A DNA stretch of 64,000 nucleotides, from contig NZ_KQ976354.1 in assembly GCF_000346485.2 (NCBI RefSeq), positions 8,915,333 to 8,979,332 of the forward strand. The letters are read 5' to 3'. Numbering within the stretch: the first letter of the stretch is position 1; each line of letters opens with the position of its first letter. Under the pieces are notes generated by a model. That model did no database searches, was not told the origin of the DNA, and saw only the letters and a list, made by a program, of their open reading frames with translations. Positions 54,930-63,603 of this stretch are shown here, piece by piece. Source of the stretch: Scytonema hofmannii PCC 7110 (GTDB lineage: Bacteria; Cyanobacteriota; Cyanobacteriia; Cyanobacteriales; Nostocaceae). The translations under genes and the position numbers were made by a program.

Positions 54930-56300
54930 CTTCTGGCACGCTTTTAACGTTTCCAGAACTTCCTTTGAGGTACTATTGGTAGTAGAGTCACCTACTACTG
55001 GATTCCCTCTACGGCGTTTTATTGTTGGGAACAGTCCCAGCCCAACACGCTTTAAATTGAGAGCGGCATTAATGTCGCGGTCAACCCAAAGCAATTCAAA
55101 TTCATCCCAGTACTCGCGGATATCGCAATCAGTGAAGATAAACTCGTCACGATATGCGAGTAACTGAGACGTGTATGCAGGTTTTACTGCTATTGTCCTA
55201 GCTCCAGCTTTTCCAGCTATGTATTCCAGGATTTTAAAAAACTGTCCAAATGCAGCGTCATTCCAAGATTTGTTTAATCCCGATTTGGCTGACTGACCAT
55301 TTGGTAAATACTTGCCGTCCTCATCCTGTTTGGCTTTGTTCCTTTTTGACAAAGCCTTTAAGTTTAAATCTTCGTGTGCAAAAACTTTTTTATTTGTCCG
55401 AACTACTGCATGAGCGGTCTTAAATGCGTGGTCTTTTCTTGCTCTAGCAATACGTTGATGTTCGCGTGCTTCCCTCTTGGCAAGTTTACGACGTGCTTTG
55501 CTACCTTTTTTCTTGGCAGATTTACGATTAGAAACTCTAGCCAGACGTTTTTCCGACTTCCTGAAAGACTTTAAAGAAGGTAACTTGGTATTCTCTGAAG
55601 TTGCCAAATAATCATCTTCATGTAGTACTGCGTCCAATCCCAAAGTGTTATCCCATGTTGGGACTATTTCATCTGGTGTGAAAACAGGTACATTCGGGTC
55701 TTCTAGACAAATTGTGATGTACCAGCCATCAGCTTTCAAAGTTAACAAAGCGTTTCTCAATACAGAACCATTGGGTAAAGGTCGATGTAAACGCACTTTA
55801 ACCCAACCATCAAGCTTTGAAATTGACAAGAATAACCAGTTTTTTTCAATTCGTTCAATCGTTATAGCTTGTCCCTCAATCCTCATAGTACGATAGCGTG
55901 CCGCATTCTTAAAACGTGGCTTTCCACTACGTTTTCCGTTACTATCTCCTTGAATAAAACGAGAAAAAGCTTTGTCTACTCGCTTAGATACATCTTGCAA
56001 TGTTTGAGAGGGAACGCGAGAAAAGTCTAACAATTCTCCAGAATGCCCTACTTTAAACAAGTCCTCTTTAAAAATAGGAAGCTGCTTCTTTTGAGAAAAT
56101 AAATCTGGTTTATCTCGTAGTTGAGGCAATGGACAACTGATTATTGAACAAGCATCAATGCGATTACGGTTATTCTCCCACCAATCAAATCTATCTCCTA
56201 GTTGCTTGTTGTACCAGTATTGACAAATTCGCAACCATTCGTTGAACTCTAGTTTTTGATTGGTATCCGGATAAGCACGATACTGATAGTTAAGCAACAT
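54900..56300 (-). CDS. tnpB: TnpB of an IS200/IS605-type element, zinc ribbon lost
   Basis: This 466-residue protein has the N-terminal LNYQYRAYPDTNQKLEFNEWL region, shown in part; RuvC acidic residues D in GLDAVLHEDD, E in FAHEDLNLK, D in LLWVDRDINAALN. Between the last two the four-Cys zinc ribbon is replaced by SQLLAYRDEFIFTDCDIREY with one Cys. No TnpA (Y1 transposase) is nearby, so the element could move only with help. The family is an RNA-guided DNA nuclease ancestral to Cas12. The C-terminal TIKRRRGNPVVGDSTTNSTS is typical for cyanobacterial members. Start ATG 56300. Confidence 0.9.
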   Translation of the reverse strand: MLLNYQYRAYPDTNQKLEFNEWLRICQYWYNKQLGDRFDWWENNRNRIDACSIISCPLPQLRDKPDLFSQKKQLPIFKEDLFKVGHSGELLDFSRVPSQTLQDVSKRVDKAFSRFIQGDSNGKRSGKPRFKNAARYRTMRIEGQAITIERIEKNWLFLSISKLDGWVKVRLHRPLPNGSVLRNALLTLKADGWYITICLEDPNVPVFTPDEIVPTWDNTLGLDAVLHEDDYLATSENTKLPSLKSFRKSEKRLARVSNRKSAKKKGSKARRKLAKREAREHQRIARARKDHAFKTAHAVVRTNKKVFAHEDLNLKALSKRNKAKQDEDGKYLPNGQSAKSGLNKSWNDAAFGQFFKILEYIAGKAGARTIAVKPAYTSQLLAYRDEFIFTDCDIREYWDEFELLWVDRDINAALNLKRVGLGLFPTIKRRRGNPVVGDSTTNSTSKEVLETLKACQKPTPTSLLAV

Positions 56301-56363
56301 TTTTTATCACCTCCTCTGTTCCATCTATGATAGCATATCTGTGACAACATTGGGTAAACAAAT

Positions 56364-56534
56364 ATGAAAACAACTAGATTGAATGTACGGATGTCAGAAC
56401 GAAGATTAAATAAGTTGCGATTATATGCAGCAAGTAAAGAGAAAACAGTCACTTCAATAGTTGAGGACTGGGTGGATCGTCTCCCCAACACAGAGATAAG
56501 CAATCAGGTTGCTGTCCGGGAGACCAAGCTTTAA
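56364..56534 (+). CDS. Small ribbon-helix-helix (Arc/MetJ-type) protein next to tnpB
   Basis: The 56-residue frame MKTTRLNVRMSERRLNKLRL, then YAASKEKTVTSIVEDWVDRL, has the RHH pattern: a strand of alternating residues (TRLNVRMS) and two helices. RHH proteins bind DNA as dimers. The gene is divergent from tnpB with 63 bp between starts, so it may repress it. I have the impression that similar small genes accompany cyanobacterial TnpB elements, but this would need a search. The last 12 codons overlap an inverted repeat and may be read-through. Confidence 0.65.
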   Translation: MKTTRLNVRMSERRLNKLRLYAASKEKTVTSIVEDWVDRLPNTEISNQVAVRETKL

Positions 56535-56680
56535 AAAATGGGGCAGCCTTGAAAACAACTTTTCCATCTGTATTAGGGATTGTATGACCTATGAAGGCTG
56601 CCCCATTTTTCTTGCCTAATTCCACCTCACTCCCGCGTTCATCGTAGATGAACATAGGTCGGAGGACGCAACCTGATTGC
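56500..56680. repeat. Nested inverted repeats, MITE-like
   Basis: Outer arms: GCAATCAGGTTGC (56500-56512) and its complement (56668-56680). Inner arms: AAAAATGGGGCAGCCTT (56534-56550) and its complement (56594-56610). The central 43 bp show no gene. The whole could fold into a long hairpin. Confidence 0.75.
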
Positions 56681-56692
56681 TCGGTCATTCAT

Positions 56693-56723
56693 CCCACGCT
56701 TCCGCTTCGCGGTAAGACGTGGG
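56693..56723. repeat. Relic IS200/IS605-type end hairpin
   Basis: CCCACG (56693-56698) and CGTGGG (56718-56723) enclose a smaller CCGC/GCGG hairpin, followed by GCTTCTGCCCG. The layout resembles the tnpB end hairpin at 54899, which is also followed by GCTTCTGG. It suggests the end of a second, lost element; 56724-56894 shows no gene. Confidence 0.5.
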
Positions 56724-56894
56724 GCTTCTGCCCGATTAAGCTAAATTTGGAAAATTCCAACCCAGGTTCAAACCTTATTGCATCAAAGCACAAACTCTAG
56801 CCTGTAAATAAAACGGCTCTCTTTTTCGTGTTCCCTCTAGGTTGAAATTCCGTAGCACTCTCAATAAATTCAACTTCCAACTTAGGACAAGGCT

Positions 56895-57134
56895 ATGAAA
56901 ACTAATCTGACAAACGAGAATAGTTTACTTTTCAAGTGGGCTTGTAAGGTACTCAGGTATTTTTTGCTGGTTATCCTCGGCTTTGCAATAGTCTACATTC
57001 TTTCTCACGTTTTTAGTGTTTTTTCAATTCTTGAGTTTTTGTTCTCAGCAAGTGTATGGCAATGGATAGGTCGTGCAACCGTTTTCGTCTTTTGCCTACT
57101 TGCGATCGCGATGATTTACGAATCGTCGCGATAA
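56895..57134 (+). CDS. Small two-helix membrane protein
   Basis: This 79-residue protein has two predicted membrane helices (about residues 18-40 and 53-74). No motif or family recognised. AAGG lies upstream of the ATG at suitable distance. It could be a small regulator or membrane-stress peptide; there is no direct evidence. Confidence 0.65.
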   Translation: MKTNLTNENSLLFKWACKVLRYFLLVILGFAIVYILSHVFSVFSILEFLFSASVWQWIGRATVFVFCLLAIAMIYESSR

Positions 57135-57164
57135 CAGTCATTGAGCTTAATCATGAAAAATTCA

Positions 57165-58058
57165 TCATAGGCTCTCATAGGTAAGTTCTTTATTTGCCCA
57201 GTTACTTTCTGCCAGAAATTCACTAAATGTAGTCAAAAGCCCAGGAAACTCTTCCCGTAAATGCTGAACATCGGCTTGATAACCCTTGGTGCGATACCAC
57301 TGAATCAAATCAAACAGTTCCTTTCGCAAGAGGAGCAAAAATATCCAAGCTGGTGTCTCTCTGTAGATCACTGGAATCCCTTGCGCTTTTGAGAAAGCTT
57401 CTGTCATTTGCTTTGGAGTTAGTACGTCGCCAGCAAGCTCAATGTCTTGACTAATGTAGTTAGAGGGATTCTTAATAACATAGGCTGCAACGCGACCCAT
57501 GTCCTTAGTTGTAATCAGATGTATGGGTTTATCTGGCTGAATAGAGAATGGGAAAACGCCTTTGAGAATAGACGGGCGGGTGTATTTCTTCCAAAATTCC
57601 TCCATGAATAAGCAAGCCCGCAACATGGTTGTTGGTAAACCCGCCTCTTTCAACACCTGCTCCACCTTGTACTTCTGTTCAATATGGCTGATTCCAGAAT
57701 TTCTGTCTGCTCCACCTGCAGAGTTATACACAAAGTGCCTGATGTCATTTTTCTTTGCAACTCGTGCAACTCTCTTTGCCCGATCCACTTCTTGTAGATC
57801 GGGTTTAGCAGAATCTGTAGAGGTGGCGTGGCAGTAAATAGCCGAAATACCTGCAAAGGCAACTTCTAGTGAAGCTTCATCGTCTAAGCTAGCCTCCACA
57901 AGCTCAACTCCTGCATCATTCATCTTGACTAAGGAAGGACGCTCAAGGTCAATTTTCCTGGTCATAGCACATAGGTTAGTCATTCCCTGTTCGAGAAATC
58001 CCTTAACGACATTTGCGCCAGTGCCTCCAGTAACTCCAATCAGCAAGATCTTATCCAT
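57165..58058 (-). CDS. NmrA-like NAD(P)-binding protein
   Basis: This 297-residue atypical short-chain dehydrogenase has N-terminal LIGVTGGTGANVVKGFLEQG with the dinucleotide GxxGxxG loop, VELVEASLDDEASL, HFVYNSAGGADRN and YKVEQVLKEAGLPTTMLRAC in part. NmrA-family members sense or use NAD(P) and often lack the catalytic Tyr-Lys pair; here YNSAGG replaces it, so a redox-sensor or an atypical reductase is possible. ATG 58058. It is divergent from the VapBC pair. Confidence 0.9.
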   Translation of the reverse strand: MDKILLIGVTGGTGANVVKGFLEQGMTNLCAMTRKIDLERPSLVKMNDAGVELVEASLDDEASLEVAFAGISAIYCHATSTDSAKPDLQEVDRAKRVARVAKKNDIRHFVYNSAGGADRNSGISHIEQKYKVEQVLKEAGLPTTMLRACLFMEEFWKKYTRPSILKGVFPFSIQPDKPIHLITTKDMGRVAAYVIKNPSNYISQDIELAGDVLTPKQMTEAFSKAQGIPVIYRETPAWIFLLLLRKELFDLIQWYRTKGYQADVQHLREEFPGLLTTFSEFLAESNWANKELTYESL

Positions 58059-58229
58059 TTTTTACACCTTTATCAGGAAAAGTTAGTATTAAAATTTACA
58101 TAAAAATGAAAACATTCACGGTTTATAGTCACTTAATGTACTTGAACGTTGTCCCCGCCAATTCTCATTTTGTTGGCTTTGCTCAGCTAGAATAAGTCAT
58201 AAACCTATCTTAAATTGAGGATGGGAGAC

Positions 58230-58517
58230 ATGGTTGAAGTTGTTATTCACAATTTAGATCCTACGTTGCTTGAGAAATTGGAAGTGCTTGCTCAGAGACA
58301 TGGGCGATCGCTGCAAGCTGAGTTAAAGCATATTTTAGAGGAAGCTGTTCAAGCTGAATCTTTCAATCAAAACGAGAAGAAGACAGTTAGCAAAACACCA
58401 GCAGAGCTAGGTTGGAGTCCTGGCTTTTTTGAGAGGACTGCTGGAAAGTGGGAAGGGGAACCACTGACACGAGGCGAACAAGGAGAATATGAACAAAGGC
58501 TTTGGGAACTTTTGTGA
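58230..58517 (+). CDS. VapB/FitA-like antitoxin
   Basis: This 95-residue protein has an N-terminal Arc-type ribbon-helix-helix (VEVVIHNLDPTLLEKLEVLA, RHGRSLQAELKHILEEA) followed by a C-terminal tail (SPGFFERTAGKWEGEP) of the sort that plugs a PIN toxin active site. GGGAG lies five bases before ATG 58230. Its stop overlaps the toxin start (GTGA). It should repress its own operon. Confidence 0.9.
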   Translation: MVEVVIHNLDPTLLEKLEVLAQRHGRSLQAELKHILEEAVQAESFNQNEKKTVSKTPAELGWSPGFFERTAGKWEGEPLTRGEQGEYEQRLWELL

Positions 58518-58921
58518 TTTATTTATTAGATACCAATACTTGCATACTATACCTTACTCGTCGGAATTCAATAATTGTTGACAAATTAACAAGCGCACCA
58601 CGCCAAGATGTAGTGTTATGCGATGTTGTGAAAGCTGAACTCTATTATGGTGCTTACAGAGGCACTCGTCTTGAGAGTAATTTGGTATTGTATCAGGAGT
58701 TTTTCCGCGAATTTATCAGTTTGCCATTTGATGGTAAGGCAGCAGCAGTTTATGGACGCATCCGGGCACAACTTGAAAGTTTAGGAACTCCAATTGGTCC
58801 TAATGACCTTCAGATTGCAGCAATTGCGATCGCGAACAATCTAATTTTAGTCACCCACAATACCCGTGAATTTAGCCGTGTTCCTGACTTGCGCTTTGAG
58901 GATTGGGAATTACCATTATAA
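58514..58921 (+). CDS. vapC: VapC toxin (PIN-domain ribonuclease)
   Basis: This 135-residue PIN domain cleaves RNA with Mg2+. Acidic residues: D in YLLDTNTCI, E in VVKAELYYGA, D in GPNDLQIAAIA, and the final N/T region THNTREFSRV. Text is typical of VapC. Start GTG 58514 (ATTTATTTATTAGAT follows) overlaps the antitoxin stop by four bases; a TTG at 58502 is less likely. Confidence 0.93.
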   Translation: MIYLLDTNTCILYLTRRNSIIVDKLTSAPRQDVVLCDVVKAELYYGAYRGTRLESNLVLYQEFFREFISLPFDGKAAAVYGRIRAQLESLGTPIGPNDLQIAAIAIANNLILVTHNTREFSRVPDLRFEDWELPL

Positions 58922-59441
58922 AGTTTGGCATCTATAAAGCACAACGATTGAGTGCCGATTCATCTTTAATACTATGATTAAGCTGGCAAGTTTTTGTATT
59001 AGCTTAAGTCCTTTGTATTAAATTCTTGAGCAATATTGTTTAAGTTAGTAGGTTTGTTTGATGAATTATAAAAAACGCTAACAGGGCCTTTAACAAACCA
59101 GCTTGTGTGGGTTCGCGCATTTATACGTACTTGGCAATTTCCACTATTTGACGTAATCAACGTAGTATAAGCTGGTTATATACTTCGTTATATATTACAT
59201 ATCCAGTACAAGTCTTTAACGTATCAATAAGCGCAACCAGACTCAGGCATTGAGTCCTAATCGAGTCCTATATAAGTTTTTCTAACTTTGTAGACAGCGT
59301 TTACAGCGTGAAGTTCAAGCTATATAAGCTTTTTGGTGATTTATATGTTTTCAAGTACATATAAGTAGTGTGCGAACCTACAGCAGTATTGACTGTGACA
59401 CACCCTGAAATTACTAATCCTTATTAGGAGTTAACCACATC
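58922..59441. other. Intergenic, no gene
   Basis: 520 bp without a supported gene, RNA or repeat array. TATATAAG-like stretches (59268-59340) repeat loosely. AGGAG at 59426-59430 serves the nuclease gene. Confidence 0.4.
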
Positions 59442-60404
59442 GTGCTACTCTCGTTAACCAGCTTTGTTCGTATAGCCGCAACTACAGTTGTTGAGGCTAC
59501 TAATACAGGTCTTACAAGAATTCCCGAAAGCAGCTATCCTAAAAGAATGCTGTCAACTTCAAAACAACTATTACGACTTTCACAAGGACAACTCAACTTA
59601 CTCGAACGTTGTCCCCGCCAATTTCAACACACTTACTTAGAACAACTTCATTCTCCCTCTAACCCAGAGCATGAGGAACGGCAAACTTTAGGTAGTCGCT
59701 TTCACCTGCTCATGCAACAGCGAGAAATGGGGTTGCCTATTGATTCTTTCTTAAAAGAAGATGCTCAATTACAAAGCTGGATGACAGCTTTTGCTAATGC
59801 AGCACCAGAAATTTTGACACCCTCCTCTCATACCCAAACCTTTCGTGAAAGCGAACATTACCGGACACTCCAAGTTCAAAATTATTTACTGGCGGTTATC
59901 TACGATTTATTGATTGCAGATAAAGAGCAAGCACAAATTCATGACTGGAAAACTTATCCAAAACCACCAAATAAAAGCAAATTAGAACAAAACTGGCAAA
60001 CACGGCTCTATATGTACGTTTTAGCTGAAACTAGCAATTATTTGCCAGAAAATATTTCTATGACTTACTGGTTTGTCCAATTTGAAGATCAATTACAAAG
60101 TGTTAAATTTGTTTACAGTACCTTTCAACACCAACAAACTGCCAACAGGCTGAATCAACTCCTAAATCGGTTAACATATTGGTTAGGACGTTATTATCAA
60201 GGAGAATTATTTCCCCAAGAATCTGACGGTAGCAAAGCCTGTAACTACTGTCAGTACACGACACGGTGCAATAGAACACAAGCTATATCCGAGCAAACAT
60301 CTGCGTTCGCTCTTAGCGCAAGCCGTACCCGGCTTATCGCAACCCCTGCTCTAGCAGCTACAACCTTACTAAATCTAGAGACTATTCAAGAGGTTAGCTT
60401 GTAA
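59442..60404 (+). CDS. PD-(D/E)XK nuclease with Cys cluster (RecB/AddB/Cas4-like)
   Basis: This 320-residue protein from GTG 59442 (AGGAG 11 bases upstream) has its conserved domain starting near ATG 59547, the alternative start. Motifs: SQGQLNLLERCPRQFQHTYL with the first Cys, GSRFHLLMQQ, the catalytic IYDLLIADKE...IHDWKTYP (D...DxK), and the C-terminal CNYCQYTTRC. The four Cys pattern (one early, three late) is that of iron-sulphur exonucleases such as AddB and Cas4. There are no cas or add genes nearby. The tail after the last Cys is low-complexity and possibly repeat-derived. Confidence 0.88.
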   Translation: MLLSLTSFVRIAATTVVEATNTGLTRIPESSYPKRMLSTSKQLLRLSQGQLNLLERCPRQFQHTYLEQLHSPSNPEHEERQTLGSRFHLLMQQREMGLPIDSFLKEDAQLQSWMTAFANAAPEILTPSSHTQTFRESEHYRTLQVQNYLLAVIYDLLIADKEQAQIHDWKTYPKPPNKSKLEQNWQTRLYMYVLAETSNYLPENISMTYWFVQFEDQLQSVKFVYSTFQHQQTANRLNQLLNRLTYWLGRYYQGELFPQESDGSKACNYCQYTTRCNRTQAISEQTSAFALSASRTRLIATPALAATTLLNLETIQEVSL

Positions 60405-60434
60405 ACTGCAGATAACTTTTAAATTTATTATTTT

Positions 60435-61073
60435 ATGCATTTTGATGATAGTGACGCGGTTTATGTCCGCGAATTAGGAATAGACGATATTGCTCCTGTT
60501 TACCACTTGGGCGAAGAGTTATTTACCAGCGATTTATATCCTTACTTATATCGTTGCTGGGATGAATGGGAGGTGATAGGACTTTACAACACCGATCCAG
60601 AATACTGCCTGGTTGCCGAAGCTGATGGGCATCTTGCAGGATTTATTTTAGGAACCATTATTACCAAAGCAAGTTGGACATACGGATACATTTTATGGTT
60701 GGGAGTTAGCCCCAGATTTCAACGTTGTGGCGTGGGAGACAAACTAGTTGACAAAGTTGTTTCCCGTATGATAGAGGATGGAGCGCGATTCATGCTAGTG
60801 GACACAGATCCTGCCAATGTTCCAGCCGTGAAATTCTTCACCCGCAAAGGTTTTGGTAATGTCCGCCAACATATTTTCCTATCTATGAATCTTAGTAGGC
60901 ACGAGTACTATGGCAGACTGATTGACTACGAGCATCAAAAAGCTGAAAGAGCAGGTTATAAGCGTTCTCGTCCCGCCATGCGTCCCCGCAAATCTGATGG
61001 AATCGCTAGTGAAATCGCCCTTAATACTTTGGTAGCTGAACCGGAGATTGAGGGAGTCGGGAGTGGAGAGTAG
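60435..61073 (+). CDS. GNAT-family N-acetyltransferase
   Basis: This 212-residue acetyltransferase has motif A WLGVSPRFQRCGVGDKLVDK with the QRCGVG acetyl-CoA loop, then DTDPANVPAVKFFTRKGFGN. The pattern is RimI-like, but the substrate is unknown. The last 60 residues (basic, KRSRPAMRPRKSD) lie outside the fold, and the final GVGSGE runs into the heptamer repeat, showing a stop codon supplied by the repeat. It is 31 bp after the nuclease gene, so possibly co-transcribed. Confidence 0.9.
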   Translation: MHFDDSDAVYVRELGIDDIAPVYHLGEELFTSDLYPYLYRCWDEWEVIGLYNTDPEYCLVAEADGHLAGFILGTIITKASWTYGYILWLGVSPRFQRCGVGDKLVDKVVSRMIEDGARFMLVDTDPANVPAVKFFTRKGFGNVRQHIFLSMNLSRHEYYGRLIDYEHQKAERAGYKRSRPAMRPRKSDGIASEIALNTLVAEPEIEGVGSGE

Positions 61074-61104
61074 GGAGTAGGGAGTAGGGAGTAGGGAGTA
61101 GGGA
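61062..61104. repeat. Heptamer repeat GGGAGTA
   Basis: About five GGGAGTA-type units lie between the GNAT stop and recJ. AATCCAAAATCCACGCATCC repeats follow up to the recJ start. Confidence 0.85.
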
Positions 61105-61163
61105 GCAGAGGTAATAACTAATACTCAATCCAAAATCCACGCATCCAAAATCCACGCATCCCC

Positions 61164-63542
61164 ATGCCAACACCACAACAGCAATGGATTCTTGCACAAA
61201 CTGAACAACCGCCAGAATCCTTCATTCAGGCGGTGAAACAATACGCGCCTGCTTTGGGAGGACACTTTGCAGCGCAGTTGTTATGGCAAAGAGGAATACA
61301 AAATGAGGCAAAATTAGCTGCTTTTGTCAGTCCTCAAGCTTATCAATCGGCAAGTCCTTTTGAGTTTGAGCAAGAAATGTACTTGGCTGTACAACGGTTA
61401 CAGCAAGCATGGGAAGATAAAGAACAAGTTGCTATTTGGGGTGACTTTGACGCTGACGGTATTACCTCCACTGCTGTCTTATGGGATGGATTGGGACAAT
61501 TTTTTCCTCAAAACGAACGGTTAATTTACTACATTCCCAATCGTCTTACTGAATCCCACGGATTGAACTGTCAAGGAATTGATAAACTAGCGAAGCAAAG
61601 GTTTCAGTTAATTGTAACTTGCGACACTGGTAGTACCAATATCCAAGAAATTATTTATGCAAAACAGTTAGGTATAGATATTATTGTTACCGACCACCAC
61701 ACTTTACCAGCAGAACGTCCATCGGTAACAGCGATTATTAACCCACGATATTTACCAAACACTCACCCACTGTTTCATCTTTCTGGCGTAGCTGTAGCTT
61801 ATAAGTTGGTGGAAGCTCTTTATCAAACTTTGCCAAGTGTTCCACAAACGTCTTCACTGGAAGATTTACTCGATTTAGTAGCCGTTGGGCTAATTGCGGA
61901 TTTAGTTCAGTTGAGTGGAGATTGTCGCTACTTAGCACAATTGGGAATTCAGCGACTGCAAGAAGATTTTAAGAAAACACCGGAAATGCGCCGCCGTCCT
62001 GGAGTGGGACGCTTGTTAGAATTGTGTCAAAAAAATGGCGATCGCCCCACAGATATTTCCTTTGGGCTAGGTCCGCGAATCAATGCCGTGAGTCGCATTC
62101 AAGGAGATGCCAGCTTTTGCGTGGAATTACTGACAAGTCGAGACCACAAAAGAGTCAGCGAACTTGCGGAGATGACAGAACTCGCTAACGCCCGTCGCAA
62201 ATCTTTACAAAAAGATGTTACCCAGCAAGTAGAGCAAAAGCTAGCCAGAATGGACTTATCAACCACTAGCGTTATTGTGCTGGAAGACCCCCAATGGGCT
62301 GTAGGTGTTTTGGGATTAGTAGCCGGACAAGTCGCGCAGGACACAGGGCGACCGACTATTCTTTTGAGTACAGAGATGGTAAGTCAAGGAGAGAGGGAGG
62401 GAAATTCCCTCACTCCCTCACTCCCTCACTCCCTCACTCCCTCCCCTCTTCTCGCTCGTGGATCTGCCCGTTCGGTTAATTCAATCGATTTGTACCAACT
62501 CGTCAAAGAGCAGGCACATCTTTTATATCGCTTTGGAGGACATCCTTATGCAGCCGGATTAAGTCTTCCAGTAGAGAATATTCTTTTATTTACAGAAGCA
62601 ATCAACCAACAGTTACGGCGATCTTTGGCAGGTACAAACCTCACACCAACTATACAAGCCGACATAGCGGTGACAGTAGCAGATTTGGGAAAAGAATTAT
62701 TTTTAGAACTGAAACTGCTAGAACCCTGTGGAATGGGAAATCCGGTACCAAAACTATTGATTCAAAACTGTTGGTTCGAGAACGCTTGGCATCGCAATCA
62801 GCAAGATTCGCGAGGAAAAAAGGTACAGTATATCAAAGCCGAGTTTGACATTCGAGATGATTCCACAAAAAACCCTTTTCCTGGAGTGTGGTGGGGACAT
62901 TATAAGGATGAACTACCTCTAGGAAGGTGTGACTGCATAGCCGAACTCGACTACAACACCTTTAAAAAACGTTACGAAATCAGAATTGTAGCAGTACGTT
63001 CTTTACAGGAATCAGCTTTTAGCCAGCGATCGGCACTTATACTCGATTGGCGTAACACCCCTCCTTCCCCCCCTCCCCCCCTCTCCCCCTCATCCCCTCC
63101 CCTCCTTATCGAAAAATGTCCCACCAGTTGGGACGATTTACGAGCCTGGTTGAAACGTTCCCTTTACAATCAACAACCACTAGCACTTGCTTGGAGCAAA
63201 CCCAAGAACAAACCACCAGAACAAATTTGGTTAACTCTAGTAGGGCTTGCCAAATACCTCAGCCGTACACATCAGCCAGTCACTCGCATTCAGTTATTAG
63301 ACAAACTTGGTATAGGTGACCACGCATTACTGTTAGGGTTAAGAGGTTTAAAACACTTAGGTTTTAGAATCACGCGCCAAGACCGTGCTTTAATTTTTAC
63401 TCAACACTCAAACATTGAATCAACCCTTGCAGAGGCAGCCATTGCCCAATTTTTAGTCGCTCTCAGAGAAGAACAATTTCAGCAACAGTATTTTGCAGAT
63501 GTGCCTTTATCTACCGTTGAAGCGATCGCTAGCAGTAGTTAG
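61164..63542 (+). CDS. recJ: Single-stranded-DNA-specific exonuclease RecJ
   Basis: This 792-residue 5'-3' exonuclease acts in recombination and repair. DHH motifs with metal ligands: WGDFDADGITS, VTCDTGSTN, VTDHHTLP; then the DHHA1 region with RFGGHPYAAGLSL and the OB-fold. It is longer than E. coli RecJ (577), partly because of a cyanobacterial C-terminal extension and two low-complexity inserts: SLTPSLPHSLTPSP (about 62400-62450) and PPSPPPPLSPSSPP (about 63057-63106), the first encoded by an 8-bp tandem repeat. Core motifs are unbroken, so the enzyme is probably active. Confidence 0.95.
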   Translation: MPTPQQQWILAQTEQPPESFIQAVKQYAPALGGHFAAQLLWQRGIQNEAKLAAFVSPQAYQSASPFEFEQEMYLAVQRLQQAWEDKEQVAIWGDFDADGITSTAVLWDGLGQFFPQNERLIYYIPNRLTESHGLNCQGIDKLAKQRFQLIVTCDTGSTNIQEIIYAKQLGIDIIVTDHHTLPAERPSVTAIINPRYLPNTHPLFHLSGVAVAYKLVEALYQTLPSVPQTSSLEDLLDLVAVGLIADLVQLSGDCRYLAQLGIQRLQEDFKKTPEMRRRPGVGRLLELCQKNGDRPTDISFGLGPRINAVSRIQGDASFCVELLTSRDHKRVSELAEMTELANARRKSLQKDVTQQVEQKLARMDLSTTSVIVLEDPQWAVGVLGLVAGQVAQDTGRPTILLSTEMVSQGEREGNSLTPSLPHSLTPSPLLARGSARSVNSIDLYQLVKEQAHLLYRFGGHPYAAGLSLPVENILLFTEAINQQLRRSLAGTNLTPTIQADIAVTVADLGKELFLELKLLEPCGMGNPVPKLLIQNCWFENAWHRNQQDSRGKKVQYIKAEFDIRDDSTKNPFPGVWWGHYKDELPLGRCDCIAELDYNTFKKRYEIRIVAVRSLQESAFSQRSALILDWRNTPPSPPPPLSPSSPPLLIEKCPTSWDDLRAWLKRSLYNQQPLALAWSKPKNKPPEQIWLTLVGLAKYLSRTHQPVTRIQLLDKLGIGDHALLLGLRGLKHLGFRITRQDRALIFTQHSNIESTLAEAAIAQFLVALREEQFQQQYFADVPLSTVEAIASSS
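62403..62446. repeat. 8-bp tandem repeat inside recJ
   Basis: ACTCCCTC is repeated about five times in frame within recJ, between the DHH core and the DHHA1 part. It resembles the intergenic short repeats that flank the gene. Confidence 0.85.
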
Positions 63543-63603
63543 TCATTTGTCATTTGTCATTTGTCATTCGTGTCTCCCTACTCCCTACTCCCTACTCCCT
63601 ACT
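63543..63603. repeat. Heptamer repeats TCATTTG and CTCCCTA
   Basis: Three TCATTTG units are followed by four CTCCCTA units between the convergent recJ and YdcF-like genes. The second array supplies the stop codon of the latter. Confidence 0.85.

Noticed and set aside
56755-56800. GGTTCAAACC as a tRNA T-arm
   Set aside because: No matching T-stem, anticodon arm or acceptor stem around it.
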